This document shows positions 11,601-22,995 of a stretch of DNA of 64,000 nt, piece after piece. Both the position numbers and the translations under genes were made by a program. How positions within the stretch are numbered: the stretch's first letter is position 1; the number at the start of each line of letters is the position of its first letter. The stretch is from Lycocorax pyrrhopterus obiensis (lineage: Eukaryota; Chordata; Aves; Passeriformes; Paradisaeidae): contig JACSVZ010000001.1 of assembly GCA_014706295.1 (NCBI GenBank), forward strand, positions 42,064,383-42,128,382, in the 5' to 3' direction. The notes beneath the pieces were generated by a model, which saw only the letters and a program-made list of their open reading frames with translations, searched no databases and was not told where the DNA came from.

Positions 11601-12440
11601 GGAACATCTGGTTAATATTTTTTTTTGACTAATTAGTGATTGCCATAAAGGCTGTTTTTGCCAGCCCTTTTGTTATTCAGTCCAGTTGAGAGCTGAACAA
11701 CACTCTCCTGCCCAATGTATAGCTCTCAAGAGACCATGTCCAAATGTGTATAAAAATTTAGCCATTAAGTCATTATGTTAATTAATAGCCATACTGCAGG
11801 GAAGGGAGAAGTCCTCACCTAACTTCTCCTGCTCAGAGAGGTTCACAGAATGTAGAGTTCTGCATTTTTCCCCCTTCAGTGCGTTTTCAACGTAAAAACC
11901 CACTGCAATGTAAGGAGTGAGCTGAGCAAAGACAGCCCTTGCAGCTGAGCTCTGGTGTGTGTCAGTGCATGCAGAACCTTGGACAGAAGGGAGTGAACTT
12001 TTCTCCCACCAAGGCTGCAGAGAGGATGCAGAGGTTGCTTTATGTGATAGCAGAATATTAGAACCATAACTATACAATACAACCTTGATTCAGAACTAGG
12101 TACAGAGTCTGGTATATTGGAATAACTCGAGAAATGACTCCATTATTTTTTAGAAAAGTTGGGGGCAAAATGTAATGCATCAATTCTGCCTATGAAAAAC
12201 AATTTAGAGCCATGAAAGGGCTCATAGAGAACAGCTTCAGGCCCTGATGGATTGCTTGTGCATTATCCCTACTGATTACTGAACACTGCATCTGGATAAG
12301 TACTTTCACTTTGATTGAAGATACAAGGTGCAGACTTTGATCAAAACGAATTAAATGCTTACTCTGCAGCACTTTCCAACTGCAGGCAGAAGACAATGCA
12401 AGCAGGAACTGGAATTGTGATCCGTGTACAATGGAAAGCA
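11601..12440. other. Non-coding spacer
   Basis: About 0.8 kb between two CR1 pieces. Overlapping minus-strand open frames of 68-99 codons at 11778-12082 lie in different frames over the same bases; none is recognised. Confidence 0.5.
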
Positions 12441-12495
12441 AGAGTTGAACTTGACAATGATATTTTCCAACCTAAATGATTCTGTGGTTCTGTGA
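12441..12495 (+). mobile_element. CR1 LINE, very short 3' tail
   Basis: The last ~55 bases of a plus-strand CR1: 'gttgaacttga', then 'ttttccaacctaaatgattctg' and a final TGGTTCTGTGA repeat unit. Extreme 5' truncation is normal for CR1. Confidence 0.75.
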
Positions 12496-12861
12496 AGTCA
12501 AACGTAGAACTGTGTCACCAACACAAATGTCAAACTGATTAATCGGTAATAGATTTATTCTATTTGCACTTTCAAGTCACTAGTATTATATAAATATCAA
12601 TTTTCTTCCAAGGCTGTGATGGTGTAGGCATGAAGTAGGTTTCTTTAGCAATGAAATGAGAATTAGTATCTTAGGCCAGTACAAGCTGCTGCTGGATGTT
12701 TCTCTTTGATGTACCACCCTAGGAGCCAAGCTCCAGAGGGACATTCAAAAGGCAGGAGCCCTGGGCATTAGCTGCCTCTGACTATTGACACCCACTGATT
12801 GGAAAAGCAGCTGGCTTCCTGCTGGTGGTGGGAAATGTTGTGCATAAAGTTGGACATTTCT

Positions 12862-13221
12862 TCATGCCCTCGTCTCCCTCACTGCTCTTCCCAAACGCGG
12901 GGCTGTGAGTGGTACTGTGACTCTCCTGAGCACCAGGTGCAGTGAGACCCCAGCCCTTCCCCAGCAGGTGCTCAGGAATTTCACAGTGTTCCTAATGCTC
13001 AGCTCACAGCCGAGCCCCAGCAACTCAAGCCCAGCTTCCCCCATCACTGGAGCGACCCTTTTTTGTGTGAGGCTGTAAGTCGGAGTGGCCCCAGGGCCAC
13101 CACGCACCACCCAGCATGGAGGGGGTGGGGGGAGCCTCTGCATGTCCCCATTCTGGGATGGCTGACATGCAGTGCCTCCCTGCCCACCCCTGCTGACTCC
13201 AAACCTGTTATACCTCTTCAT
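12862..13221. other. GC-rich islet, no gene recognised
   Basis: A roughly 350-base patch much richer in G and C than its surroundings, with G- and C-runs near 13120 and many CAG/CTG words. A 119-codon minus-strand open frame and a 71-codon plus-strand frame overlap here. The minus frame product is rich in Gly, Arg and Pro with a run of six Pro. There is no domain that I can name. The open frames follow from the low density of stop codons in GC-rich DNA. CpG dinucleotides are few, so it is not a classic CpG-island promoter. It could be an unrecognised repeat. Confidence 0.4.
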
Positions 13222-15530
13222 CCTCCCTTCTCATCTCTGCCTTTCTCTTCTGCTTTGATTTATCCTGCTCAAACTTAGGCACTGAACTGAAGTATGTGGG
13301 TTTGAAACTGGACTAAATCAGCATGTGTATTAAAAAATCACTGACATCAATGACTGCACGGGGCTATTTTCCTTTTATTTTAATGGTCATCATTTAGCAC
13401 TCATGCTGTACAGATAAACCAAATGCTATGCCTACTTGGGCTAAGTTAGCTAGATAGAAGTGCAGCGAGACTGCTGTGAGAATGGGCTGCTCAGCAAGGC
13501 TGTGGCAAGCAGAAATTCAGCTGCCTTCTTGATTTTTTCTGTTAAATGACCTCTTTACTCATAGGCTAATCTATTATGCAAATTGTCAAGTGAAACCTGA
13601 GTTTGAGAATAACGTGCCCGCCTTCTTTCATCAGGTTAGTTCCCTCTTCAAAAAAAAAAAAAAACAACTGGCTTTTTTTTCCCCCCAAAAGAAACAGCTG
13701 TTTCTGTGGAAGAGCTGTAGATACTGGGTTTCTAATAACTTCTGTTTTAACTCCCTTCCTTTTTCTCTTCTTCTGTGATCTGTTGGTTAAACATAGGCTA
13801 TGTAGAGAACAAAGAAAAAAAATGAAAAAAGTTGCAAACTAATTTTTTATGCACGACTTTGCTTTTCTGCTATAGATTCAGCTGCCTCCTGAAACTCTTT
13901 GAAAGAGATGAAGCCTCTGCTTTTTTGTTTTTGTCCCCACCATGAGGACAAAAATCACATATGATTATCTTACAGGAGCAAAATTGGCCTTTCTTGGACA
14001 TGTTATTAGAATGATTTGTTTTGAAGGAGGGTATAAGAAGCAGAGGCTTTGACTAGAAGAAATGGAGGGGTTGTAAGGGAATATAGTACAAGGATGCTTC
14101 TTTTCAAAATGAGTGCAAATTGTGGGAGATCATTTCTAAGAAAAATACATAAACCCACTCAGTAGTCCTTTGAAGAATCTTAAATTTGCTCCACACTAAA
14201 ATATAGAAGAGAGAGACAGTCAGGGCTGTAAGGGCTTTATCCAAGGTACTCAAGAACAAAGCTCTAGAATGTGCAGCACAAGCTTTGTGATTCATTTCAG
14301 TTGCTGTAAAATGGGCATGGAAATTGTTCCATTGCTGACTGAAGGCAATTTTGTTTGATCATACCTACTACATGCAATTTTGATACTCCTTTTCTTAGAC
14401 AATGAAATAAAGGTATATGAAAAATGCTACAAAAGGACACAAGATTATATTCTAGGAAAAAAAAGTAAGAAGCCAAATCTCTTTAGCTCTTTTTAGTATT
14501 TGAATATTAAAAGGCAACAATTTTAGTTTTAAATACACACATGAAATGCCACCCTAGGTTAGGTATATCCAGGTTGCGCAGAAAGTTTTGCTGTCCAGTG
14601 GAACAGTTCAGCTTCAGTGGGTGCATTTATTCTGGTTCAGATCAAGAGAAATCTATTTAAGTACATTCCTTGCCTGTCCTCTCAGCGTGCTTTGGTTCAC
14701 TTTGCAGGGTGGGCTCAGGACACACAAACTGGATCCCTTTGAGAGGAAGCAGCATGGGAAGATGTACTTCGGGAACACATTCACTGCATTCCCAGCATCA
14801 CCAGACAGTGGTGCTCAGGACCAGGGCACAGCTTTGAAATGCATATGATTCGAATGTGTATGTCAGGTCCTCTGCACCAACTGGTTTGCTTTGCAAATCT
14901 CCTCCTATTGGTCCACACTTCTGGCTGGTGTAGAACCAACATTCTGTATACAGAGTCTGATCTTCAGTCAAAGGTGAGGTGTGTCAGCAGAGGCCTCTGG
15001 AAGGAGATCTCTGCCTGCCTAAACCCAGATATCATAACCAGTCAGGCAAGATTTCTCCTGGGATGTTTTCAGAATCACGTTTTTCACTGTCTAGATCAGG
15101 AATATAAGTGTTTACGCCTGGAGCTAAATCAATACCTAAAGTTTGGGCGCAAGTTGCAATGAAGTGGAGTTCAGCTTCCTCACTGGCTGAGTGGTGGCAG
15201 CTTTGTTTTTGAATTCCCTTTAATCAATTAATTATTTTGAACAGACATGATAATTAAAAAAAAATTAATATGTTGATTTGCCTACTAACTTTTCTTTTGG
15301 GCACAACAGATCAATATTACAAGTGAGATTCCTCTCCTTTCTAAAGAAAAAACGTCATGAACAAGAACTCCCTTTAGCACATATTGATGATCATAAAATA
15401 AAACCCTTTTCAGAGGGTTTCACATCTTACTTTTAATTTATACTTATGTTTTATCAAAAAAGTTTTACATATGTTGCATTTTTAAAGCTGCCCTCAGATA
15501 CTCTTCTTCTGTTTCTGTGGTGTCCTACTT
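13222..15530. other. Non-coding DNA with a poly(A) run
   Basis: About 2.3 kb. It contains an A15 run at 13650-13664 closely followed by T8 and C6 runs, and otherwise unremarkable AT-rich sequence. Open frames of 62-107 codons are unrecognised. No repeat family is identified. Confidence 0.5.
13650..13664. repeat. Poly(A) run (A15)
   Basis: Fifteen consecutive A followed within about 15 bases by T and C homopolymers. It could be a relic of a retroposed sequence tail, but no body of an element is recognised upstream. Confidence 0.8.
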
Positions 15531-15566
15531 CCCTCTCTCTCCCTCTCTCTCCCTCTCTCTCTCTCT
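15531..15566. repeat. CT-rich microsatellite (CCCTCTCTCT)3
   Basis: Three perfect ten-base units CCCTCTCTCT followed by extra CT units. A polypyrimidine tract of this kind can form triplex DNA and is likely length-variable. Confidence 0.9.
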
Positions 15567-18500
15567 TATGTACATATAAATATTTTATGGAAAACAGATG
15601 GTCTGGGAAAGTTGCTATCCACTTAAAAAGGCAGAAGATGAAACAGAATGGATCATATTATTCCCTAACTTAGGCTCATAAAATAATTCTATTAACATCA
15701 AAGTAGGCACTTGAAGCTGTAGGATTTACCTCCACGTACTGAAGCGAGTTACCTACAGAAAGCCTAAATCATAATTATTGTTCTAGGATGACAACTGTAG
15801 CTAACCAGGGAAACCTTGCAATAAGAAAACAATGTGCAGCCAAATGGTGTTTATACATGATCAAAGAGAATAAATATTGGCTGAAAGGGACACTCTTTTT
15901 CTCTTCCTCAGCCTGTTCGTCAAGACATGGTGACCTTTCATTCTGCATATTGAAAGGTCTTTCAAGTTGGTTAATCTTTGGAGTGCAGAACTGTTGATCT
16001 TACTTCTGTCAAAGAATGATGGGAGCTTGGAAGCCAACTTTTAAGCTCCTGGCATTACAATAAAAAATGAACAATGGTAATAAATGATCAAAGACCGGTT
16101 TCTTTTCTTTATAAACAGTAAGTGTATCTCTTTGTTGGTTCTAATCTGAGGAGGTACCCTGAAGGTAATTTAGTCTCTCTTTTCTCTGTACAATACCAAC
16201 TGGACATTCCCCTAAAAACCTGGAGAATTTGAACAATTTACTGTGAGGGAGGGGCCTCCAAAAATAGGGCACATAACAAGAAATCAGAACTGTAATAAAT
16301 TAAGTCAGTATTTACTCCATGGTCAACTCAAATGTCACTTAAATTTGAATTTTCCATCAACTGCCTATGTAGAAGTTCATTAACAACAAACATGCACCGA
16401 TTCAGGGAAAGGATGATTGTTATTTTCCACAAACAGCTTCTCAGCATACCCTTATTTCAGCACAGAGACAAATGGAAACAACCTTTTCAAAGGACTGCTT
16501 TGAGCATAGCATTAGGAGCTGAATAAACTCATTTTTATCCTTCTAAACATTTGGCTGAAAAAAGTTTCTGAACTCTTGTGGGCTTTTCATGCTGACGTTG
16601 GTTTTGTCCTTTCATGGGGAAAAATGTATGGGATCCTACTACTGTAACTTCTCCTAAAATGAAGGAACTAATGTTACATGTTTGTTTTCTGAGCTATTTA
16701 TTGATCTGGCAAAGTGTACATTGCCAAAACTCTTTGTTTAATATGTATCAAGACTCCATTCAGATTTTGAAAATATGTATGATATCTATTTCAGAATTTG
16801 ATTCAGATTTGCTGTTAACAATTTATAACAGTACTGACCATACACCTATCAAACAGCTGAGACCGCACTTTAATCCAGCTGCAAGTTGTCTTTTGGAGTC
16901 TTTAGCAGCAGTAGTTTTTTGAATTTAAAATTCTGACCTTTAAAACATGTGGTCATATGCTAGTACGTTCATTTTTTATTTTTTAATTAAAGTCTTTCTG
17001 ATGAAAAAGTAACCTGCAAGCACTTTCAATTTGTTTTTCAAGAGGAAAAAAGAGTAGTGTTTGCAATGTTTTGAATCTGATTCATTTCATGCTGATTATT
17101 TGAATGCATTGTACTAGTGGTCCTCAGACTTTTATAATCCAGAAGTGTATAAAACTTTTAAGAACAGGGCTATTTTTCTGCAAAATATGGATTTTTGTGT
17201 CATTAAAAAATGCTTTACAAGCTCTCTGAGGCTACCACTGCTGGAAAAAGTCCTGTTGTTAATCTTAGTGCCAATGACAACGTATTTAGAAACTCACAGC
17301 ACTGACTTCTAGGATGGAGATTGAAAATACAGATTTATATTGGGTGATGTGATGGGAATTGGTGACGTGTTTGCATGCATGTACAACACCTAGGTTGGAA
17401 ACTTATTTTATTTTAGTTGGAATGCAAAAAAAATAAATAGGGAGAAATTTTGCTGGTTCCTGTTATAATTTAAATCGAGGTCTAAACTAAACATTTTCTT
17501 ATGAAAGAGGTTTTTGAAGGATGAATGGAGTAGTCAGTCCTCTGTAAAAAAGAGACTAATTTGAAAAAAAGCTGGTCTATCCATCCAAAGGAATCTGCCT
17601 GCACTAGAGATATTTTTATGTGTTTAAAATAATGCTGTTTGAAGTTCTTCTGCACAGACTTACTTGAACTGCTTGGCTCTAGTTTCTCTCTGTGTACTCT
17701 GCGTACAAGCAAAAATAGTAATTTTTATATGCGTGTAATCACATTTTTCTACTGAAATATTTGCATGTGAATGGTTTTGACTCTTTCACTTTGAAAAACA
17801 CTTTTAAAAGTTCTTTTTTATTGAAAAGAAGCTAGCAAGGACTTCTTGTTAGAACCAGTACTTTGTGAAAAAGATAGGCCAACTTTACTTGAAACAATAA
17901 TGGTGAATTTATAATAGTAAATAGTGGCACTTTCTTTGGCATAAATGACCTCTTACAAAGTGTCAAAATGACAAGAAGCACAGTGGGAGAACACCAAGAG
18001 CACAGGAGAAGAGACAAGTTTTGAACTAATATCAGAAACAAGGTAAAAGGAGGTGAAGCAAAGGGCTGTTCTGCATGGCTGGAGAGGAAAAGTAGAAAGT
18101 TCTTATAACAGTTCCAGGCAGGCTATGTGAAAAGAGATCATTAATGTTGGTTATGGATCGAGTGCGTAGTTAAGATAGCTTGGATGGGATTTCCTAGGGT
18201 GTGAAAACAAGGAAAACAACTCTAATGAGAGATTTGGTGGGAGTCACTTCTGACTGTGACAAGTAGTAAAGCAAAAAGAGAAAAACAATTTTCAGGGGTG
18301 AGTGCTCTAACCTGTATATATTCATTTCACAAACAAAGCAGCTGCACCTGCAGATATTCCTCCAGAATTAAATCTGCCTCTGCTGAAGCAAATAGCTAAA
18401 CTTCTGTTGTTTTCAAGAAAGTTGGTGCTTCATTTCTGGATAATGTATGTGTGCAATAAAAGTAAAGAGATTGTTATCCATAGATCACAATTAACCCCAC

Positions 18501-20288
18501 AGGACTATTTTTATTTATTTTGTGATTCTGTGTTGTATGCCAGACAATCTAAGATAACTCATAAAATATGTTGAAAAAACCCCAAAAGTAAACAAGAATG
18601 TTCTTTATCCTGAAGCTGCTGCTGGTTTTATGAGATTAAAAACTACTAGCTAAAATAATATAATAATATAGTTTGTTTATCTTGCAGTTTAATTATCACA
18701 AGCTATTTAAAAATCCTTCCACTACAAATGTTAAGTAACATAACAGTATGCATTTTATAAGAGCAAGATAAGCAAAAACCAAAGATAAATGATGACACTG
18801 AATACAGCTTTTTAATTACCAAATGTCTTTTAAGCTGTCCTTTGTTTCTTTTAATGGAAAGTTCATAATAAAAACAAATCAAAAAGTAAGATTAAAAAAA
18901 ATTATTGCATATAATACATTTAAAATGTATTGCTACTATAACTTCCTTCTACAGTATCTTTTTCTATGATTTAAAAAACCCAACAACATTTTAAGTTGAA
19001 GAACAAACTCTATAGACTCATATATATTAAAGTAATAACAGTTTCATATATTTCTTTCCAGACATGGGCTTAAAAGCTTTTTGAAATATTCTTTTTTAAT
19101 GGTAAAACTGAAGCAGAGTATTTGTACATTACTACTTAAAAACTTGTTTGTTTTTTTTTAAAATCTTGTTTCCCTGTCTCTTAAATTGTCAGCTAAAACA
19201 TACACATTTTTAAAGTCTTAGACTACTACTGTTGAAGCTGCCTGCCTCAATGATTAGCTTCTTCGTATTTGACTGGAAGGTAGCTGTTAAATTCAGAGAA
19301 GACTAATGCTAATTATAGAAGAAGAGAAAAAACCAAATTTAATTTTTATAGTATCTAGGTCATTGAAAGTTAAATGTCCAATAAATGTCATGGATAGACT
19401 GGCTAAACTAAACCTTTATGGAAGGTAAAAGTATGTTTTCTTTGAGGAAATAATTCACATTCCACTGTCAGCATGCTTGGCCAGCTGGGATACCTCCTAT
19501 TTCATATTTTCTTTGCAGATGTCATGTTAAATGCCAGATGAAATATGGGCCTCCTAAAAAATGTTCTCAGATATGTTCCTTGTTGTTACAGAGCTTGCTT
19601 TCCTACAGGAACACCGGAGACAACTTGGTTCCACAAACTCCTCGTCAAGTTTTCCTTTTACGCAAATGCTTTAATTGTTTTATAAAGCTGGTCTTTTTGA
19701 CCGTGGAAAGGTTTTAAAGACAATACAGTAAATTTAGCTGAGGAATGGACAAAAGTACTAATCTTTCTTCCATTGGCTGTAAATCAAGTCTGTATTTTAG
19801 AGCTTTTTAATTCTGTACCAAAAAAACCCAACAAACCCACATTAAAAAAAATATTGCCAATATTAGAAAGAAACCCAAATTCTTTAGATACATAGTAAAA
19901 TTGTGAACTAAAATAACAAAGAACAAGATCTGCAAAATGAACATACAAATTTCATAATGTGAGATTTATAACTCTTTATTTAGTGTCTCTCCTCACTTTT
20001 CAGCCTAAATCCTGTCTAATGTGCTTGAATTTATACTGACAAACGTGGTGTGGTCCTTATGTGTGTATGAAGACATTGCCAAATGAACAAAACAAAACAA
20101 ACCCCACAGGCAAACAAAATCCTGTTTAACTTACATAATAGTATGAAAAAATTACAAGTCTTTCTTTCATGCTGCCCATGAAAATGAAGGTCATGTATGC
20201 TTGTGCCTCCTGGCTCCTTTCCAGAGACATACATACCATTGAAAAACCCACAAACTTCTAATTCTTGTGACTGAAAAATAAGCCTGGC
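15567..20288. other. AT-rich non-coding DNA, possible conserved blocks
   Basis: About 4.7 kb with no transposon recognised. The part from 18480 to 19760 is notably AT-rich with many TAATTA/ATTA-type words and few simple repeats. A moderately complex block at 19470-19760 contains GCAAATGC and TTTAATTG words. Such texture is typical of old, possibly constrained non-coding sequence, but constraint cannot be judged from one genome. A run without stop codons at 19455-19716 (plus strand) has no recognisable protein similarity. Confidence 0.4.
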
Positions 20289-20852
20289 ATGAAATCAAAA
20301 TGTTTCCCAGGTTTTGTATCTTGCTTCTATAATTTTGTGAACAGCATCCCATGTCTGTACACCAGGATAAACCTCAGGTTTGCATTTGGCCCCCTTCTAT
20401 TCCCTGGTTTACATGGAAAGGAAACCAAAGATGTGGTCAAAGGAGAGTCATGGTGCATTGCCACAGGTCCCCAAATTGGATGACAAAAGATCTGAGCCAT
20501 CTGTTTTCTATAGTATGGTATGGATCTGTGGAAGGGCTGATCCACAACGTGAAGCTGCTGTGCAGCTTCCCAGTGTGTCTGCGCGCCACTGAAACTACCG
20601 GGAGCGTCCTTGGAGAGAACAAGGGAGAATGTCTATTCTCCAAAAAGTATTTCAGCCAAATACCTAGAAAACAGGACTCGGGGGTCTGATTTATTTCAAC
20701 AGTTGCTGATGGAATTACTGTGTTGGAATACTAACATGGATGTCCATTTCATGGCTCAAAGTACCAGAAAGAAACAAGAAACAGAAGTGTATGAAGTTCC
20801 GTATTGCCTACTTGCTCTAGAAATTCTCCAGTATAACAGCAGGGGATGCTGA
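20289..20852. other. Region with overlapping open frames, no gene recognised
   Basis: Open frames of 64-112 codons overlap in all three plus-strand frames and in two minus-strand frames. The longest is plus 20351-20689 (112 codons). The predicted products share no motif with any family I know. Having so many frames open over one piece of DNA reflects locally low TAA/TAG/TGA content. It may be a decayed repeat or a piece of non-coding transcript. Confidence 0.3.
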
Positions 20853-21296
20853 CAAAGTTGGTGTTTTGACTCATTTTTGTCACTTCGAGGAGCTCTCAGT
20901 TTTCAGACTTATTTGAGAACCACTCATAAAATAGGGAATTTAAAAGCTCTCCTCAGTGCACTGCACTCCTGACCCACAGCAGACTTGACTCTTCACTTCT
21001 ACCCTTGTTGTGTAGTTGTTTTATGCTCCACACTAACATTCACAAGAGCACAGGCTGACACTGCTGTCTGCATGGGACAATGGGATTTTGACTTCAGGTT
21101 TCTAGAGAGGAAGAGTTAAAACACATTCCTCAGCTCCATTTGTGACTTCCCACACTCTCCTTCTGACATAATTTTGAAAACCTAGGTAACACTAAGTGAA
21201 ACCATTAATGCTGAATTCCAGCCAGACTAAATCAATCTGTAATTAATATTTTATAGGTTTACTTCACAGTTTGGTAATGCCATATTATTCTTCAAA

Positions 21297-21321
21297 GGAA
21301 TAGGCTGCGGGGGCCTATTCC
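21297..21321. repeat. Perfect 9-bp inverted repeat (hairpin)
   Basis: GGAATAGGC (21297-21305) and GCCTATTCC (21313-21321) are perfect reverse complements separated by the seven bases TGCGGGG. Strong short hairpin potential; function unknown. Confidence 0.85.
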
Positions 21322-22228
21322 ATACCTGAACACAAGGATTTACATTATTGTCTCCCACTATTATTAATGGAAGAAGTCACATCTATTGAAATAATATTGA
21401 AATAGAAAACAGGATGGGATATAATGGAAGAGAGTTACCAAGTTTCACGCAAATGAAAGCTGATACGAATATATTGTTTTACACTTTATACAACACATAC
21501 ACAATTGCTACACTGATTTATGCAGCATTAAATACATAAGCAGGTGGTTTAAGTTTTGTGATGCTTACGATAGTTTTAGGAGCTGTAAATGGCTGTATCA
21601 GGTCAGACAAAGGTTTACACAATTTACTAATCTCTGACAGTGACTAGTAGCAGATGTCTAGGAATGTGTCAGACACATACTGAGGAGCATCTTTTTATTT
21701 CAAAGCCCTTATCTGATTTTACTTTCATGCGTCTGCTTAACCTTTTTTCCAAACTCATGTACACTCTGCAAACCACACCATCATCTGGCACTAAGGTCTG
21801 AGGCTCAGCCACGACACGTGCGGACAAGCACTTACTTCTGCTGATTTGCAATCTGCTATCTGTTGATTTAATCAGATATTTATCACCTCTTGTACTATGA
21901 GAGACAGGAAATAATTTCTCTGTGCACATTCCCCTTGTTCTTGGGGTTTTATAGGTCACTGCAGTATCTCCCTGGAGATGTTTTTATTCCAAGATGAAAT
22001 GTGTTGGTCCACAGAGTAATTCCTAGCATGGAAGAATTCCTAATTCTCTTTGCTCTGCTCTGTATCATATTTCGTTTTACTAAAGCTTTTTCAAGATGAG
22101 GAGGCCAAAGCTTTACAGAGTATTTAACATCAGCTAATACTTCAGCTTAGATGCAGAGCTGAGCGGTAACTTACAGGCTTCTGAACAAGTATCTGCTTTA
22201 GAATAGAGTGTGTAGAGACATAGTGTAA

Positions 22229-22244
22229 TTTTTTTTTTTTTTTT
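22229..22244. repeat. Poly(T) run (T16)
   Basis: Sixteen T. On the minus strand this is an A16 tail, but no SINE or retrocopy body is recognised beside it. Confidence 0.85.
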
Positions 22245-22950
22245 GTATTTTGGTAGCATTATAGACCTTAGGGCCAATTTATGTGAGCAGCTGCAGTTTG
22301 TAGCTAAAGCTTTCTGCTGCCTGTGTGGTGAATTATATGTTTCATAAAACATCACACTTTAAGTGTGGTTTCATATTTTATACTGTTGATGTTTTATTTA
22401 ACTGCATATTATCCAAAAGACTTTCTCCTGTGTGGAAGAAATCTTAGCACTGTCTGTTTATACTCTGAAAAGGTGGCGTTACCTGAGTTCATAGGAAGGA
22501 GGTGACAGACTTGCTCAGGAAACGTATGGCTGTTACTCAGGATTTATTTTCAGATGATCTCTCGTGTGACACTGGAAAATACAAATCTCATTTTTTGGGG
22601 TCATTCTTGAACGTGAAAAGGTGACAAAAACACAACTATATTTGATTCTCTCTGGTATTTATATCCAGGGACAGTTAGCCTGAATGCTCTAAATAATCCC
22701 AGTGACAGCAAGAATACAATCAATTAGAATAAATAGCTTCTCGTGGCATATGAAAGTCCTATTTTCTTCAACGGGATGCTGAGAGATTGTTTTGCAAGTG
22801 ATATGCTACTTAATGTTTCACCTGAAGATTTCCTTTGTCCAGAGCTTGCCTCACCTCACCTGCAACACCAACTTGAGACTGCACTGGAGAAAAACAAAAC
22901 TCAGAATTATCTGGGTCTAATAAAAATAGCGTATGCAGGCTCACCTCTTC

Positions 22951-22994
22951 CATGTAAATTTAAGTGATCTTCCATGTAAATTTAAGTGATCTTC
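22951..22994. repeat. 22-bp perfect tandem duplication
   Basis: The 22-base unit starting CATGTAAATTTAAGTGATC occupies 22951-22972 and again 22973-22994 with no difference. Perfect identity suggests a recent replication-slippage or end-joining event. Confidence 0.95.
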
Positions 22995-22995
22995 C

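Larger units (their letters stand above)
20853..22946. other. Non-coding DNA with hairpin and T16 run
   Basis: About 2.1 kb. It contains the inverted repeat at 21297-21321 and a T16 run at 22229-22244. A 96-codon minus-strand open frame at 21669-21959 has no recognised features. Confidence 0.5.

Noticed and set aside
19455..19716. An open stretch of about 87 codons on the plus strand preceded by a plausible acceptor (TTTCTTTGCAG).
   Set aside because: No recognisable protein motif and no donor pattern I would trust; open stretches of this size are expected by chance in 64 kb.
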